Below, in pieces: positions 1-11,551 of a DNA stretch of 64,000 nt. Below the pieces are notes generated by a model. The model was not told the DNA's origin and ran no database searches. It saw only the letters and a program-made list of their open reading frames with translations. Position numbers and translations under genes: made by a program. Positions within the stretch are counted from its first letter, which is position 1. Every line of letters begins with the position of its first letter. This DNA is from Coenobita brevimanus (Eukaryota; Arthropoda; Malacostraca; Decapoda; Coenobitidae), in assembly GCA_032717465.1 (NCBI GenBank), contig JAVRFU010003718.1:618824-682823 (forward strand), read 5' to 3'.

Positions 1-2594
1 ACTCGATGAAAGGAAAGACATATTTTATGAAAAGTTGCAAGAAGGAGTAGGAAGGGTACCTAGACATGATGTTTTGATCTGCGTTGGAGACTTTAATGCA
101 GTAATGGGCTGTTCAAATGAGGGATTTGAGGCATGTATGGGTAAGATGGTAGTTGGTAGTAGGATGAGTGAAAACGGAGTGAGGTTTGGAAGCTTCTGTC
201 TAGCAAATGACTTAGTCATCGGGGGCACACTCTTTCAGCATTGCAATATACACAAGACAACTTGGGTGTCGCCGTGTGGAAAATATAAAAATCAGATTGA
301 TCACATCGCTATCAGTAGGAGGCATAGAAGTTCTCTGCTAGATGTTCATGTTAAACGGGGAGCGGATATTGGTAGTGACCATCAACTCAGCATTGCAAAA
401 ATAAGGTTTAAACTTAAAAATCAGAAGAAGGAAAAATCTGGTGTTGGTAGATACGATATTGTTAAGCTTAGAAGGGAAGGAGAAGAAAAGGAGGAATTCA
501 GATTAGAATGCAGAAATAGGTTTTTGGTGTTGGAAACGTTGGAAGAGGGGGAGAGAAGTGTAGATGAGATGTGGGAGGATGTGAACAAAGTTTTGCATGA
601 GACTGCTGAATGTACGATTGGAAGGAGACATAGATTCAGGAGAAAGAAATGGATATCAGAGGAAACGTTGGATATGATAAAAAAGAGAGGTGAGGCTAAA
701 TTGAGGAGTGAGATGCAATGCGTTGATGAACGAGAGATTGAATCAGCAAGAGCTGCGTACTGGAGTTTGAATTCAGAAGTAAGAAGGTTAGCTAGGAGAG
801 ATAAAAGAAGATGTGTGGATGAAAAGGTTGCAGAGACTGAAATCTTAATAAACAAAAATGATGGACAGAGTCAAAGAATAGCATATGAATCGATTAGAGA
901 ACTGAGTGGTAATGCAGGTAAACGCAAGGAAATACCAGTTAGAGACAGGGAAGGAAATTTATTGACCAAAGATGGAGATATTAAAAATAGATGGAAAGAG
1001 TATTTTGAGACAGTTCTTAATAGACCAATACCACCAGAAGAGGATATACCGTCTGCTCAGGAAGATTTAAATATAGAAACAGGCGAGTTGAGGCTTGCAG
1101 AAGTGGAGAAAGCAGTAAAACAGTTAAAGAATAATAAGGCACCAGAGGAGGATGGTTTATTTCCGGAAATGTTTATTGTGGAGGGGGATAGATTAATAAT
1201 GGTCTTGACCAAGCTATTCAGTAAGATATGGGTGACGGGGTTACTACCATCAGTTTGGAAGAATGGTGTAATTGTTAAAGTTCTGAAGAAGGGAGACCTG
1301 AGTGAATGTGGTAATTGGAGGGGAATCTCTTTGTCACCGATAGCTTTGAAAGTTTTCAGTAGAGTGTTGTTAAATAGGTTGGAGCCGGTGGTTGAGGGTA
1401 TTCTGAGGGATGAACAGGCTGGTTTTAGAAAGGGACGTGGTTGCATTGATCAGATCTTTATATTTAGGCATTTGATGTAGCAAGTTAATGAAATGAGAGT
1501 ACCGTTAAGTCTTTGTTTTGTTGATTTTGAAAAGGCTTTTGATAGTGTTTCGAGAGAGACTATGGGGAAGATCATGAGACATTATGGAATACCAGAGGAG
1601 TTTGTGAGGGTCATTATGAACATGCATGAGGACACATTTTATGATGGTTGATGGTTGTCTGAGTGATTCGTTTGAAGTCAAGTACGGAGTAATTCAAGGT
1701 GGTGTTCTATCGCCTTTACTATTTATATTGGTCATTGATTACATTATGAAATGCGTTGGAACAGAAACCGGTGCAGTTATACTTTGGGGAGAGAAGAGGA
1801 AAATTTTGGATTTAGATTATGCAGATGATATAGTTTTGATTTGTGATGGGCCAGAAGAGATGCAGAGAGTGTTGGACTGTTTGGTGAGTGAAGGTCGCAA
1901 GGTGGGTTTGGTTATTAATTGTGGAAAAACTGAAATAATCAATATGAATATGGAAAATGCGCAGGAATGTGTAATTGGAGGTATGGTTGTAAAGCAAGTT
2001 GATAGGTTTAAATATTTAGGTACTTATTTAGCCAAGGATGGTTCTTTGAACTTTGAATTCGAGGAAAGGTTAAAGAAGGCTAATCAGGCAATGGGAATGC
2101 TTAAAAATATTTGGAATAATAAAAATTTTTCTGTGCATACAAAAATCAAACTTTATAAGGTAATGGTTAGGAGTATCTTAATTTATGGACACGAGTCTTG
2201 GTACAGCACAGTGACTATGGAAAATAAATTCTTGGTGTTTGAAAACAAAGCACTTAGAAGAATATTAGGAGTTAAGTGGTGGGAAAGGATACCAAATAGT
2301 AGAATTAGAGAAATAACGGGAGTGCAGCCGGTCGATGAATATGTTAGGTTCTCACGATGGAAGTGGCTAGGACATGTGTATAGGAGACAGGGAATAGTAC
2401 GAGGTACACTAGGGTGGGTGGCACTTGGTAGGAGAGGAAGAGGAAGGCCAAAATAGACGTGGGTGAGGACAATGAGACGGGAAGCTGGAGATGAGTGTTG
2501 GGGAGATCTTGAGGAGTTAGCACAAGATAGGATGTGGTGGTGTGAGTTCATCGAGGCCCTATGCATCCCCGAGGGTGCCACAGGAAATGACTGA
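1..2594 (+). mobile_element. Non-LTR retrotransposon A, copy 1 (RTE-like, 5' cut by window)
   Basis: Near-identical to copies at 6030-9358 and 12795-16132; its first 0.74 kb lies outside the window. It ends with its stop codon in a TGAC-TGAC context directly against CR1-like sequence, so it has essentially no 3' UTR. A single EN-RT ORF, a size near 3.3 kb and a very short 3' UTR fit the RTE clade. The clade call is an inference. Confidence 0.85.
35..2594 (+). pseudogene. Element A copy 1 endonuclease/reverse transcriptase, broken
   Basis: The endonuclease part shows G-D-F-N and S-D-H-Q motifs; the reverse transcriptase shows F-R-K-G-R-G-C, F-V-D-F-E-K-A-F-D and Y-A-D-D-I-V. Three lesions separate it from an open frame: CAG to TAG at 1478-1480, a 5-bp deletion near 1641 relative to the other copies (G-T-A-A-A region, frameshift), and GAG to TAG at 2454-2456. 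The last is shared with copy 3 but not copy 2. The canonical K-A-P-G-x-D-G motif reads K-A-P-E-E-D-G here. The protein would nick DNA and reverse transcribe its own RNA; this copy cannot make it in full. Confidence 0.87.
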
Positions 2595-2672
2595 CTTCCC
2601 TGTTTCCTCCCTTATAAATTGGTACCACATTTGCCCTCTTCCATTCTTGAGGCACTTTCCCCACTTCCAGAG

Positions 2673-2898
2673 AGTTAACAGTTACTCCCAGTCCTTCATT
2701 TATGGAACAGGTCAGCTGAGGAACTGTCTCCCTCTGTCTGTATTTCCTACTTCCCATGATCTCCACACTTTAAAATGCAGTGTGTCCATTCATCTCGAAA
2801 TGATCAGATCTTGAATTTTGCTCTCTCGTATTTTGTTTTTCTCTTGTAAGGAACAACAATTGCGAGCTTGTTGCCTTTGGTTCCTTCTTCCTCTCATT
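2673..2898 (+). pseudogene. Jockey-like LINE D, 3' end, unit U0
   Basis: The + frame reads a LINE C-terminus: G-Q-L-R-N-C-L-P-L-S-V-F followed by K-C-S-V-S-I-H-L and a stop. It matches the better preserved D copy near 60640-60763. A poly(A) run follows at about 2899-2917, then (GA)n. The 5' side joins minus-strand CR1-like sequence at 2672/2673. Confidence 0.75.
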
Positions 2899-3070
2899 AA
2901 AAAAAAAAAAAAAAAAAGAGAGAGAGAGAGAGAGAGTTGTCATCTTTATAAAGTTTAACCTTGGGATTAAAGGACTGAATAGGGAGACTGCCTTTAATCA
3001 AGCAGCATGGAGAATTGGAGGCTTCATAAACCATACAATAGCATATGACAACATTCAATAAAAATATATA

Positions 3071-3830
3071 GGAAGGAGGACAGAGTTCTACTTTGTTTTT
3101 GTTGATTTCATGAAGGTCTTTAACAGAGTGCCAGTGGGAATTGGAAAGCTCGGGATGGAGAACTGACTAGTTAGGGTGGTTATGGCAATGTATGAAGGTG
3201 CTCGCACTCAGGTGAAAGTGAACGGAGATTTGGGTGATAAATGTTCTGTGAATGGTGGTGGGCATCAAGGGTCAGTTTCAACCCCATTATTGTTCCACAT
3301 GGTTCTTGAAGCTCTTATGAGACTTTAGAACTACACTCCCATGGGAGTTGTTTTATGCTAATGACAGTGTTGATGGCAGAGAGAGATAGGGTTGAAAGAT
3401 GTAGGAAATACTGGGATAGAATGGGACTTGTGTGTTAGAGAGTAAGAGCGGATAAAGCTGAGGTGATGATATTTAGGGCAGGTGGTGGTGCTGTCCAAGG
3501 AGGGTGAGTTTGTCCATATGCAATTTGCCACAAGATTGTGGGGAATAATTTCACCTTGGGCGTCTTTGTGATAAGTGGGTGCATAAGAGATACAGTATTA
3601 TTAGAAGGTAGGATTCCAAACCAAAATACTGTACTGGTGATTTTGTGTGTTTGGTGTGGAGGGGAGAGTGTGGCAAGACAGAGATGTAGGAAAGGATTAA
3701 GTTTGGTGGAGTGTGTCTTCAGTGTGTGGAGGAGTTTTGTTATTTGTGGGACATGATATGCGCTGGAAGTGGGGCTACCTCGGTAGGAGGGTAATAAGTG
3801 CTTTTATGCAGCATGTGTTAGGATTTTAAT
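3071..3830 (+). pseudogene. LINE G reverse-transcriptase palm with zinc-ribbon insert, U1
   Basis: The + strand encodes RT motif A (F-V-D-F-M-K-V-F-N-R-V-P), then M-Y-E-G-A-R-T-Q-V, motif B (H-Q-G-S-V-S-T-P-L-L-F) and a motif C that reads Y-A-N-D instead of Y-A-D-D. After the palm comes a degraded Cys pair segment (C-x-x-x-I-C ... C-V-W-C), which resembles the C-x-x-C/W-V-H-x-x-C finger some LINEs carry between palm and thumb. Stops and frameshifts are frequent; the longest clean stretch is 3538-3756. The finger assignment relies on remembered family resemblance. Confidence 0.7.
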
Positions 3831-3978
3831 GTTGTCCGGTAGTGTGAATTGGTCAGTAATGGAGGTGGATATTCATAGCTCAGCGTACAGAGTTTGACAT
3901 TAGAATATGTTGATAATGAAGGATAGATAATAGAGCCATAGTATTGTGTTGGAGCGACTTTAAGGAGAGAGAGCAACA

Positions 3979-4320
3979 TTTTGAAACTGCCTGTACTGTT
4001 GTTTGCAGATGATACTGTATTGTTAAGTGAGGACAAAGGGGAACTTCAAGGCTTGGTGAATGAGGTTCTAAGAGTGTGTAAGATATGGAATTTAATGGTG
4101 AATGTAGGGAAGAGTAAAGTTATGGTCCTCGAGAGAAATAAGGGATGGACAGTGATGTTGGATGATGAGGAAATGGAAAGTGTGAGTGCGTTTAAGTACT
4201 TGGATAGTGTGATGAGTAAGGATTGAAGTTTGGAGGGTGAAGTGCTTGAAAATGTACAACAAGGAAGGAAGGTTGCTGATTTTTTGTAAGCAGTGATAAG
4301 AAACAGTGAAGTGGGCATGG
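3979..4320 (+). pseudogene. RTE-like C' RT fragment (ADD box), U1
   Basis: This piece matches residues of about 738 to 851 of the intact element C protein at 60922-63930: L-P-V-L-L-F-A-D-D-T-V-L-L-S-E-D, then V-N-V-G-K-S-K-V-M-V and F-K-Y-L. It stops at S-K-D-stop where element C has S-K-D-G. It is clearly diverged from the C copies in this window, so it derives from an older or sister family. Confidence 0.8.
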
Positions 4321-4611
4321 AATGACTGGCCTGGTGGGATCAGGATTGTATATATATATAGTTTAGAGGAAGGATGGGACCTGAATGTGTTAGTGATATG
4401 AGAAGAAGGGGTACATTGATGCTGGAGAGGATGGAGGGTGACAACTGAGTGGAGAGGGTGAGAGGTGTGAATGCTGAGGGTGAAGTTGTGAGAAACATAC
4501 CATAAAAGAAATAGGTTGAGGTCATAGAGTTTGACCTAAGGAATTAGTGACTGAATAGAGAAGCAGCAGGTGGGAAGGGATTAAACTTGTAATTTCTCTT
4601 GAGTGTGTGGA

Positions 4612-4681
4612 CCCCCTGGGGAAGGGGGGAAAGAATACTTCCCCAGTATCCCTGCTTGTCGTAAGAGGCGACTAAAAGGGG
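4612..4681 (+). other. GC-rich hairpin leader related to the 5' end of element C (U1)
   Basis: A perfect 9-bp inverted pair CTGGGGAAG / CTTCCCCAG is followed by a second small hairpin, GTCG-TAAGAGG-CGAC. The same order opens element C at 30633 and 60765. Here no C ORF follows; pyrimidine-rich sequence and CR1-like DNA do. Equivalent leaders lie at 11375-11444, 18158-18227, 21652-21721, 27147-27216, 33830-33899, 37307-37376 and 40799-40868. Confidence 0.75.
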
Positions 4682-4786
4682 CCTTTTTGTCTCCAGTCTT
4701 TCTTTCTGTCCTGTCCTCTTTTTTTTTCTATCACTATGCTCTTCTTGATACTTGTATTTACCTAATTGTGATATACAGGAAATGAG

Positions 4787-6029
4787 CTACGCTCGTGGGG
4801 TCCCGTCTCTGTTTCTCAATAAGTCAAATTTAGCTTTAAACGCGTTTAAGTTTTTAGACTGGACGATCTCTTTGTCCAGGTTATTCCATAGGTCTATACA
4901 TCTATAAGGAAAACTATATTTCTTGATATCCTTGAAGCAGCTTGGCTTCCTGAGTTTCATGCCGTGTCCTCTTGTTACTCTCTTGTCCCATAAAAACAGA
5001 TCTTCTTTGTCAATTTTATCTACTCCCATCATGGTCCTGAACACTGCAATCATGTCGCCTCTCTTTCTCCTTTCTTCTGAGGAAGGCAAATCCAGCTTTT
5101 CCAGCCTCTCTCTGTACGACAGATCTGCCAGACTGGGGACCATCTTGGTTGCTGTTCTTTGTATTCTCTCAATCTTGTTTATGTCTTTCTTTTTGTGTTG
5201 GGACCACACTACTGCTGCATATTCCTGCCTGGGGTGAATCATGGCCACTATCAATTTTTTCATCATCTCCTCATCCATATAATGAAAAGCTACTCTTATA
5301 TTAGTCAGGAGTTTATACGTCTCTCTAACTGTCTTGTTAATGTGTTTTTCAGGTGACAAACTGTCCTGGACCAGCACACCCAAATCTTTCTCTTCTCTCA
5401 CTTTTGTGATTGGTTCATTACCCATCAAATAATTCAATGATGGCCTCTCGGTACTTTTACCCATTTCCAATATTTTACATTTCCTTGCATTAAATTTCAT
5501 TTCCCACATCCGGCTCCAGTCGTGTATCCTATCCAGATCGTCCTGCAGCATTTTACAATCCTCCTCAACCTCTACCTTCCTCGAGATCTTTGCGTCATCA
5601 GCAAACAGACTTGCATAACTGTTCGCTCCATCTACCATATCATTTACATAAATCAGGAACATTACTGGCATCAACACCGAACCCTGGGACTCCACTTGTT
5701 ACTTCCCTCCATCCAGACATCGTATCTTTTATTATTGTCCTCATTTGTCTGTCTCTCACAAAGTCTTTCATCCATTCCAGGAGGTTCTCCTTCAACCCTC
5801 CTATATGGTTTAGTTTCCACATTAGTCTCTTATGGGGTACCTTGTTGAAGGCCTTTTGCAAATCTAAATACTGTACACACAATCCACCAGACCATCTCTC
5901 TCCTGAAGCACGTCAATCACTCTTGAGTAAAAGCTCAACAAGTTGGAAATACATGACCTTCCACTTCTGAATCCAAACTGACTGTCAGCCAAAATATTCA
6001 TCTGTTCCAGATATTTTATCCATCTGTCT
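4787..6029 (-). pseudogene. CR1-like LINE reverse transcriptase, U1 (interrupted by element A)
   Basis: Read on the minus strand, an open 302-codon frame (4787-5695) carries the RT palm motif L-F-A-D-D-A-K-I and the CR1-type C-terminus (R-I-Q-R-T-A-T-K, S-Y-R-E-R-L-E-K-L, E-E-R-R-K-R-G-D-M). Upstream, another frame holds D-L-Q-K-A-F-N-K-V-P-H-K (motif A) and S-Q-F-G-F-R-S-G-R-S. Two lesions occur in every array unit but U8: loss of two bases at G-V-P-Q-G-S (motif B) and a 5-bp gain before the motif A segment. Element A enters at 6030; the N-terminal remainder is 9359-9436. The 3' UTR runs to about 4754. Confidence 0.87.
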
Positions 6030-9000
6030 GGTGAGTGTAGCCTATACACTGTATATACACTGTATATGGCTAGTGAGGGAGTGATCGCCCTCTACCTACA
6101 CAGATCAAAAGCCCTCTGGAGCAGGAGGGTGGTTGCTTTCTCAGGCAGAGGAACTCCTTGAGAGTGAAATGGCTGGGAAGCATGCCGACACGTGACTGGC
6201 TACAGCATAGCTGGGTCTTTCGGGTGTGGGCAATCAGGCAAGTTAGCTGCCTACTGCGACTGCAACACAATGGCGAGGTGTTCAGGAAGTTAGCCAAAGA
6301 AATCTTGATGGACTCTGAAAGAACAATAATGGCCCCCAGTCCCGTGCATCCCTTCAATGGGCAGGGGGTGCTAAGAATCTCACGGTTGCCTCAATTACAA
6401 TCTAATTCCTTTGTCAATGCAAAAAATACAATTAAAATTGGTAACTGGAATGTGAGAACGCTAAATCATGACGGTAAAATCGATGAGTTAGTGAAGGTTT
6501 TTCAAAATTACGGACTTGATATTTGTGCTCTGACAGAAACTAGATTAACTGGAGTCGATAAGTTGGATTTGGATGATGGTATACGTTTATTGATATCTGG
6601 TCGACAGGACGGAATGCATTATCAGGGAGTAGGATTGTTGCTGGGTTGTAAAGCAAATAAGGCTTTATGTGAGTGGGATCCTATAGATGAGCGATTGCTA
6701 TACGCACGGTTTAAATCAAATCATGGCAACATCAGTCTGTTTGTGTGTTATGCACCTACTAATGATGCACTCGATGAAAGGAAAGACACATTTTATGAAA
6801 AGTTGCAAGAAGGAGTAGGAAGGGTACCTAGACATGATGTTTTGATCTGCGTTGGAGACTTTAATGCAGTAATGGGCTGTTCAAATGAGGGGTTTGAAGC
6901 ATGTATGGGTAAGATGGGAGTTGGTAGTAGGATGAGTGAAAACGGAGTGAGGTTTGGAAGCTTCTGTCTAGCAAATGACTTAGTCATCGGGGGCACAGTC
7001 TTTCAGCATTGCAAGACAACTTGGGTGTCGCCGTGTGGAAAATAAAAAAATCAGATTGATCACATCGCTATCAGTAGAAGGCATAGAAGTTCTCTGCTAG
7101 ATGTTCATGTTAAACGGGGAGCGGATATTGGTAGTGACCATCAACTCAGCATTGCAAAAATAAGGTTTAAACTTAAAAATCAGAAGAAGGAAAAATCTGG
7201 TGTTGGTAGATACGATATTGTTAAGCTTAGAAGGGAAGGAGAAGAAAAGGAGGAATTCAGATTAGAATGCAGAAATAGGTTTTTGGTGTTGGAAACGTTG
7301 GAAGAGGGGGAGAGAAATGTAGATGAGATGTGGGAGGATGTGAACAAAGTTTTGCATGAGACTGCTGAATGTACGATTGGAAGGAGACATAGATTCAGGA
7401 GAAAGAAATGGATATCAGAGGAAACGTGGGATATGATAAAAAAGAGAGGTGAGGCTAAATTGAGGAGTGAGATGCAATGCGTTGATGAACGAGAGATTGA
7501 ATTAGCAAGAGCTGCGTACTGGAGTTTGAATTCAGAAGTAAGAAGGTTAGCTAGGAGAGATAAAAGAAGATGTGTGGATGAAAAGGTTGCAGAGACTGAA
7601 ATCTTAATAAACAAAAATGATGGACAGAGTCAAAGAATAGCATATGAATCGATTAGAGAACTGAGTGGTAATGCAGGTAAACGCAAGGAAATACCAGTTA
7701 GAGACAGGGAAGGAAATTTATTGACCAAAGATGGAGATATTAAAAATAGATGGAAAGAGTATTTTGAGACAGTTCTTAATAGACCAATACCACCAGAAGA
7801 GGATATACCGTCTGCTCAGGAAGATTTAAATATAGAAACAGGCGAGTTGAGGCTTGCAGAAGTGGAGAAAGCAGTAAAACAGTTAAAGAATAATAAGGCA
7901 CCAGGGGAGGATGGTTTATTTCCGGAAATGTTTAAAGTGGAGGGAGATAGATTAATAATGGTCTTGACCAAGCTATTCAATAAGATATGGGTGACGGGGT
8001 TACTACCATCAGTTTGGAAGAATGGTTTAATTGTTAAAGTTCTGAAGAAGGGAGACCTGAGTGAATGTGGTAATTGGAGGGGAATCTCTTTGTCACCGAT
8101 AGCTTTGAAAGTTTTCAGTAGAGTGTTGTTAAATAGGTTGGAGCCGGTGGTTGAGGGTATTCTGAGGGATGAACAGGCTGGTTTTAGAAAGGGACGTGGT
8201 TGCAATGATCAGATCTTTATAGTTAGGCATTTGATGCAGCAAGTTAATGAAATGAGAGTACCGTTAAGTCTTTGTTTTGTTGATTTTGAAAAGGCTTTTG
8301 ATAGTGTTTCGAGAGAGACTATGGGGAAGATCATGAGACATTATGGAATACCAGAGGAGTTTGTGAGGGTCATTATGAACATGCATGAGGACACATTTTG
8401 TAAAGTGATGGTTGATGGTTGTCTGAGTGATTCGTTTGAAGTCAAGTCCGGAGTAATTCAAGGTGGTGTTCTATCGCCTTTACTATTTATATTGGTCATT
8501 GATTACATTATGAAACGCGTTGGAACAGAAACCGGTGCAGGTATACTTTGGGGAGAGAAGAGGAAACTTTTGGATTTAGATTATGCAGATGATATAGTTT
8601 TGATTTGTGATGGGCCAGAAGAGATGCAGAGAGTGTTGGACTGTTTGGTGAGTGAAGGTCGCAAGGTGGGTTTGGTTATTAATTGTGGAAAAACTGAAAT
8701 AATCAATATGAATATGGAAAATGCGCAGGAATGTGTAATTGGAGGTATGGTTGTAAAGCAAGTTGATAGGTTTAAATATTTAGGTACTTATTTAGCCAAG
8801 GATGGTTCTTTGAACTTTGAATTCGAGGAAAGGTTAAAGAAGGCTAATCAGGCAATGGGAATGCTTAAAAATATTTGGAATAATAACAATTTTTCTGTGC
8901 ATACAAAAATCAAACTTTATAAGGTAATGGTTAGGAGTATCTTAATTTATGGACACGAGTCTTGGTACAGCACAGTGACTATGGAAAATAAATTCTTGGT

Positions 9001-9358
9001 GTTTGAAAACAAAGCACTTAGAAGAATATTAGGAGTTAAGTGGTGGGAAAGGATACCAAATAGTAGAATTAGAGAAATAACGGGAGTGCAGCCGGTCGAT
9101 GAATATGTTAGGTTCTCACGATGGAAGTGGCTAGGACATGTGTATAGGAGACAGGGAATAGTACGAGGTACACCAGGGTGGGTGGCACTTGGTAGGAGAG
9201 GAAGAGGAAGGCCAAAAGAGACGTGGGTGAGGACAATGAGACGGGAAGCTGGAGATGAGTGTTGGGGAGATCTTGAGGAGTTAGCACAAGATAGGATGTG
9301 GTGGTGTGAGTTCATCGAGGCCCTATGCATCTCCGAGGGTGCCACAGGAAATGACTGA
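6030..9358 (+). mobile_element. Non-LTR retrotransposon A, copy 2 (full length, inserted in CR1-like DNA)
   Basis: The ends are defined by comparison with units lacking A. CR1-like sequence stops after ...CATCTGTCT at 6029 and resumes at 9359. The empty site in U3 has 67 bp (19577-19643) missing here, so insertion came with a target deletion and no visible target duplication. The element has a 128-bp leader with a short direct repeat (TATACACTGTA twice), one long ORF, and it ends at the ORF's stop codon. Copy 2 is 9 bp shorter than copy 3, from an in-frame deletion near 7012. Confidence 0.9.
6158..9358 (+). pseudogene. Element A copy 2 endonuclease/reverse transcriptase, one nonsense codon
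   Basis: One frame of 1067 codons runs from 6158 to 9358 with a single lesion, TAT to TAA at 7043-7045 just before the last endonuclease motifs. N-terminal AP endonuclease motifs: G-N-W-N-V-R-T-L, T-E-T-R, Y-A-P-T, G-D-F-N, S-D-H. RT motifs: K-A-P-G-E-D-G, F-R-K-G-R-G-C, F-V-D-F-E-K-A-F-D (catalytic Asp), Q-G-G-V-L-S-P and Y-A-D-D. The C-terminus has G-H-V-Y-R-R, G-R-G-R-P-K and L-A-Q-D-R-M-W-W. This copy keeps the ancestral KAPGxDG motif and the terminal GAG codon that copies 1 and 3 lost. The true start could be the internal Met near codon 51. Confidence 0.9.
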
Positions 9359-9436
9359 CTTCCCTGTTTCCTCCCTTATAAATTGGTACCACATTTGCCC
9401 TCTTCCATTCTTGAGGCACTTTCCCCACTTCCAGAG

Positions 9437-9662
9437 AGTTAACAGTTACTCCCAGTCCTTCATTTATGGAACAGGTCAGCTGAGGAACTGTCTCCCTCTG
9501 TCTGTATTTCCTACTTCCCATGATCTCCACACTTTAAAATGCAGTGTGTCCATTCATCTCGAAATGATCAGATCTTGAATTTTGCTCTCTCGTATTTTGT
9601 TTTTCTCTTGTAAGGAACAACAATTGCGAGCTTGTTGCCTTTGGTTCCTTCTTCCTCTCATT
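9437..9662 (+). pseudogene. Jockey-like LINE D, 3' end, unit U1
   Basis: The same C-terminal segment (L-P-L-S-V-F-P-T ... V-S-I-H-L-E) and 3' UTR are followed by about 22 A and (GA)n. It shares the TCTCATT-poly(A) junction only with U0; later units have TCGCAT(T). Confidence 0.75.
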
Positions 9663-9833
9663 AAAAAAAAAAAAAAAAAAAAAAGAGAGAGAGAGAGAGT
9701 TGTCATCTTTATAAAGTGTAACCTCGGGATTAAAGGACTGAATAGGGAGACCGCCTTTAATCAAGTAGCATGGAGAATTGGAGGCTTCATAAACCATACA
9801 ATAGCATATGACAACATTCAATAAAAATATATA

Positions 9834-10593
9834 GGAAGGAGGACAGAGTTCTACTTTGTTTTTGTTGATTTCATGAAGGTCTTTAACAGAGTGCCAGTGG
9901 GAATTGGAAAGCTCGGGATGGAGAACTGACTAGTTAGGGTGGTTATGGCAATGTATGAAGGTGCTCGCACTCAGGTGAAAGTGAACGGAGATTTGGGTGA
10001 TAAATGTTCTGTGAATGGTGGTGGGCATCAAGGGTCAGTTTCAACCCCATTATTGTTCCACATGGTTCTTGAAGCTCTTATGAGACTTTAGAACTACACT
10101 CCCATGGGAGTTGTTTTATGCTAATGACAGTGTTGATGGCAGAGAGAGATAGGGTTGAAAGATGTAGGAAATACTGGGATAGAATGGGACTTGTGTGTTA
10201 GAGAGTAAGAGCGGATAAAGCTGAGGTGATGATATTTAGGGCAGGTGGTGGTGCTGTCCAAGGAGGGCGAGTTTGTCCATATGCAATTTGCCACAAGATT
10301 GTGGGGAATAATTCCACCTTGGGCGTCTTTGTGATAAGTGGGTGCATAAGAGATACAGTATTATTAGAAGGTAGGATTCCAAACCAAAATACTGTACTGG
10401 TGATTTTGTGTGTTTGGTGTGGAGGGGAGAGTGTGGCAAGACAGAGATGTAGGAAAGGATTAAGTTTGGTGGAGTGTGTCTTCAGTGTGTGGAGGAGTTT
10501 TGTTATTTGTGGGACATGATATGCGCTGGAAGTGGGGCTACCTCGGTAGGAGGGTAATAAGTGCTTTTATGCAGCATGTGTTAGGATTTTAAT
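9834..10593 (+). pseudogene. LINE G palm with zinc-ribbon insert, U2
   Basis: The zinc-ribbon part is open for 97 codons (10226-10519) because this copy has CGA at 10267-10269 where the other units have TGA. The palm part still has Y-A-N-D and the shared stop after G-M-E-N. Confidence 0.68.
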
Positions 10594-10741
10594 GCTGTAC
10601 AATAGTGTGAATTGGTCAGTAATGGAGGTGGATATTCATAGCTCAGCGTACAGAGTTTGACATTAGAATATGTTGATAATGAAGGATAGATAATAGAGCC
10701 ATAGTATTGTGTTGGAGCGACTTTAAGGAGAGAGAGCAACA

Positions 10742-11083
10742 TTTGGAAACTGCCTGTACTGTTGTTTGCAGATGATACTGTATTGTTAAGTGAGGACAAA
10801 GGGGAACTTCAAGGCTTGGTGAATGAGGTTCTAAGAGTGTGTAAGATATGGAATTTAATGGTGAATGTAGGGAAGAGTAAAGTTATGGTCCTCGAGAGAA
10901 ATAAGGGATGGACAGTGATGTTGGATGATGAGGAAATGGAAAGTGTGAGTGCGTTTAAGTACTTGGATAGTGTGATGAGTAAGGATTGAAGTTTGGAGGG
11001 TGAAGTGCTTGAAAATGTACAACAAGGAAGGAAGGTTGCTGATTTTGTGTAAGCAGTGATAAGAAACAGTGAAGTGGGCATGG
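10742..11083 (+). pseudogene. RTE-like C' RT fragment, U2
   Basis: F-A-D-D-T-V-L-L is intact; the frame closes at S-K-D-stop as in all units. It differs from U1 mainly by C-for-T-type single changes and by GATTTTGTGTAAG in place of GATTTTTTGTAAG. Confidence 0.78.
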
Positions 11084-11551
11084 AATGACTGGCCTGGTGG
11101 GATCAGGATTGTATATATATATAGTTTAGAGGAAGGATGGGACCTGAATGTGTTAGTGATATGAGAAGAAGGGGTACATTGATGCTGGAGAGGATGGAGG
11201 GTGACAACTGAGTGGAGAGGGTGAGAGGTGTGAATGCTGAGGGTGAAGTTGTGAGAAACATACCATAAAAGAAATAGGTTGAGGTCATAGAGTTTGACCT
11301 AAGGAATTAGTGACTGAATAGAGAAGCAGCAGGTGGGAAGGGATTAAACTTGTAATTTCTCTTGAGTGTGTGGACCCCCTGGGGAAGGGGGGAAAGAATA
11401 CTTCCCCAGTATCCCTGCTTGTCGTAAGAGGCGACTAAAAGGGGCCTTTTTGTCTCCAGTCTTTCTTTCTGTCCTGTCCTCTTTTTTTTTTTCTATCACT
11501 ATGCTCTTCTTGATACTTGTATTTACCTGATTGTGATATACAGGAAATGAG

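Larger units (their letters stand above)
1..2935. repeat. Tandem unit U0 (partial, long form)
   Basis: This is the right-hand part of a 6.77-kb repeat unit cut by the window edge. It contains most of element A copy 1 (1-2594), a 78-bp remnant of the minus-strand CR1-like element (2595-2672), the 3' end of Jockey-like element D (2673-2898), a poly(A) run and a (GA)n run to about 2935. The next unit repeats this order 6.76 kb downstream with near identity. Confidence 0.88.
2936..9698. repeat. Tandem unit U1 (6.76 kb, long form with element A)
   Basis: Order: G C-terminus (2936-3070), G palm/zinc ribbon (3071-3830), linker, C' RT fragment (3979-4320), (TA)n and G tail (4350-4610), hairpin leader (4612-4681), a pyrimidine-rich stretch, CR1-like element minus strand (4754-6029), element A copy 2 (6030-9358), CR1 remainder (9359-9436), D 3' end (9437-9662), poly(A) plus (GA)n (9663-9698). 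Every junction recurs at the same place in the other units, so the composite was assembled before it was amplified. Confidence 0.9.

Noticed and set aside
4612..4681. Leader considered as a tRNA gene, SINE head or 28S rDNA target
   Set aside because: No tRNA A/B boxes or cloverleaf could be fitted and it does not match the rDNA insertion sites I know. Its presence at the 5' end of complete C elements explains it.
5522..5970. Open + strand frames of 104-134 codons repeated in every unit (for example 4923-5237, 5590-5970)
   Set aside because: They are antisense shadows of the CR1-like reverse transcriptase and recur only because the units are near-identical. They show no protein motif of their own.
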